Part shown: positions 5,077 to 5,999 of the stretch, in pieces
Layout: the number at the start of each line of letters is the position of its first letter
How positions within the stretch are numbered: position 1 is the first letter of the stretch
Source of the DNA: Hyphomicrobiales bacterium
GTDB taxonomy: Bacteria > Pseudomonadota > Alphaproteobacteria > Rhizobiales > Aestuariivirgaceae
Length of the DNA stretch: 5,999 nt
Assembly (NCBI GenBank): GCA_023266715.1
Contig: JAHFPK010000178.1
Location: forward strand, 1-5,999
Direction of reading: 5' to 3'
The notes under the pieces: generated by a model
The model's input: only the letters and a program-made list of their open reading frames with translations
What the model was told of the DNA's origin: nothing
Database searches by the model: none
Program-made: the position numbers and the translations under genes

Positions 5077-5683
5077 ATCTATTCAGCCATGTGCTGGCGA
5101 GTGTTACGTCATTTTGGGTGAGATTATGACCAGTTGGAAGGGTTTCATGCTGCACATCGCCGTGGGCTTCCTTCAGCATCGTGGCCAGCAGATTGGCGTT
5201 GCTGGCTGGGATAATGGGATCGCTTGCGCCCGAAATGATGAGAACCGGTTTCTGCGCAAGGTCGGCCTGTGGAGGCTTTGCGAGAGGCACCATGGCACGG
5301 AGCAAAATAGCTCCGCTCAAAACATCCGGCCTTAACAAAAGGATGGCAGCTGCAATATTGGCCCCATTTGAAAAACCGACGGCAATGGGTTTTGGCAACT
5401 TGTAGGTTTCGCCCGCCGCAACAATGAAATCGGCCAGTTCATGGGCGCGCTTGATGACATCCTGTTCATCGAATACGCCTTCGGCGAGGCGGCGGAAAAA
5501 TCGCGGCATTCCATTTTCGAGGACCTTGCCGCGGGGTGAAAGCAGTGAACGCTCCGGCGCGAGGGACCTGCCCAAGGACAGCAGATCATTTTCATTTCCG
5601 CCTGTGCCGTGGAGCAGGAGAAGCGGAGCGGCGGTTGAAATGCCTTGTTCAAAGCGATGGATAAAGGAGAGTTCCTGGGTCAT
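5075..5683 (-). CDS. mhqD: Alpha/beta hydrolase, phospholipase/carboxylesterase family (MhqD type)
   Basis: With the ATG at 5683 the product has 202 residues. It shows a full serine-hydrolase layout: oxyanion-loop LLLLHGTGGNEND (21-33), nucleophile elbow GFSNGA (103-108, Ser105), acid SGASDPIIP (151-159, Asp155) and base TGHNLT (184-189, His186). LSPRGKVLENGMPRFFRR (48-65) is typical of the MhqD/YfhB-like branch of carboxylesterases. In Bacillus, mhqD lies beside ring-cleaving dioxygenase genes and is induced by quinones; its true substrate is unknown, possibly a ring-fission or quinone-adduct ester. The start is uncertain: a TTG at 5722 would add 13 residues, and neither codon has a strong ribosome binding site. 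I prefer the ATG because homologous sequence begins near ELSFIHRF. It is the first gene of the pair with the dioxygenase, nine bases apart. Confidence 0.88.
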   Translation of the reverse strand: MTQELSFIHRFEQGISTAAPLLLLHGTGGNENDLLSLGRSLAPERSLLSPRGKVLENGMPRFFRRLAEGVFDEQDVIKRAHELADFIVAAGETYKLPKPIAVGFSNGANIAAAILLLRPDVLSGAILLRAMVPLAKPPQADLAQKPVLIISGASDPIIPASNANLLATMLKEAHGDVQHETLPTGHNLTQNDVTLASTWLNR

Positions 5684-5745
5684 GCCCGCGAGATAATCAC
5701 CCCAAATCGCTGGAACAAGCAATCATTCTTGGAACTGAGTTACAG

Positions 5746-5751
5746 ATTATA
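5746..5751 (-). promoter_or_regulatory. -10 box of a probable promoter for the hydrolase-dioxygenase operon
   Basis: The minus strand reads TATAAT at 5751-5746, overlapping the TAA stop of the upstream transpeptidase gene. Transcription would begin near 5739, giving a leader of about 56 nt to the preferred ATG. No good -35 hexamer is visible at 16-18 bp (about TCAGCC). A small 9-bp palindrome AACTGAGTT (5733-5741) spans the predicted start and might be a regulator contact. I see no regulator gene nearby. Confidence 0.4.
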
Positions 5752-5999
5752 TACCACGTGAAGGTCGGGGCTGACCCAACACGAATCCGGTGCCATCGAG
5801 GCCATAGATATCGGGGCGAAAATTCACCTTGCCATCTTCCGTTGCCCAGGCGGTGAGATACATGAAACGCACGTCCGGCGGGTTTGCCACCTTCACATCA
5901 TAGGGTTCCCGGCTGGCCGTAATCATTTCGATCTCAGTTGCGTCAATCCCGTCCTGGCCGCCCAGGATCCAATCGACAACGGTGCTGACTTTATCAACA
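5747..5999 (-). CDS. L,D-transpeptidase (YcbB/LdtD type), C-terminal 83 residues (runs off the right edge)
   Basis: The minus-strand frame from 5998 ends at TAA (5749-5747). It contains DVKVANPPDVRFMYLTAWAT followed by EDGKVNFRPDIYGLDG. The pattern of a Pro-Val-like strand, then Y-x-T-A-W, then a short D/E-D-G turn and F-R-x-D-I-Y, is the conserved tail of large periplasmic L,D-transpeptidases such as YcbB. These enzymes form 3-3 cross-links in peptidoglycan. The segment VDWILGG near the left of the fragment fits the helix that follows the catalytic Cys motif, but the His and SHGCxR residues themselves lie beyond the window. The gene is on the same strand as the downstream hydrolase, 63 bp before its ATG, so some read-through is possible. 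The call rests on the tail only. Confidence 0.75.
   Translation of the reverse strand, partial: VDKVSTVVDWILGGQDGIDATEIEMITASREPYDVKVANPPDVRFMYLTAWATEDGKVNFRPDIYGLDGTGFVLGQPRPSRGI

Noticed and set aside
5684..5722. TTG at 5722 as the hydrolase start
   Set aside because: It would add 13 residues without resemblance to the family and has no ribosome binding site. The ATG at 5683 is preferred, though its own site is also weak, so this is not fully settled.

Overview
The window looks like chromosomal DNA of an alphaproteobacterium, probably of the order Hyphomicrobiales (rhizobia and relatives). I infer this from the moderately high GC, the style of the LacI-family regulator, the glutathione-dependent alcohol dehydrogenase start, and a GGGCCCTCA...CACCTTCTCCC extragenic palindrome typical of that group. 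The species cannot be fixed from sequence alone.

Layout, left to right. (1) At 1-105, minus strand, lies the N-terminus of a class III alcohol dehydrogenase / S-(hydroxymethyl)glutathione dehydrogenase. (2) A 151-bp divergent intergenic region carries a TATAAT box between two perfect 10-bp inverted arms. (3) A kynureninase gene (257-1495, +) is followed after 38 bp by a LacI-family regulator (1534-2559, +). (4) An intact-looking insertion sequence of the IS4 family (2609-4094) has degenerate terminal inverted repeats and an exact 11-bp target duplication. Its transposase is read from the minus strand and is split by a -1 frame change at an A6G6 tract. The element sits at the apex of a large extragenic palindrome, now divided between 2562-2608 and 4095-4140, that separated two convergent transcription units. 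(5) On the minus strand, in transcription order from the right edge, are the C-terminal end of an L,D-transpeptidase (5747-5999), an MhqD-type alpha/beta hydrolase (5075-5683) and an MhqO-type ring-cleaving dioxygenase (4142-5065).

Functionally, the left half is a small aromatic amino-acid catabolic locus: kynureninase converts kynurenine to anthranilate plus alanine, and the adjacent LacI-type protein is its likely regulator. The right half is a two-gene quinone/hydroquinone detoxification operon (hydrolase plus extradiol-type dioxygenase) like the mhqD/mhqO genes of Bacillus, with tight spacing and a ribosome binding site overlapping the upstream stop codon. I see no phage, CRISPR, tRNA or rRNA features. 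Apart from the insertion sequence the genes are ordinary housekeeping or catabolic types; the most unusual points are the palindrome-apex insertion, the transposase frame break and the bracketed kynureninase promoter.
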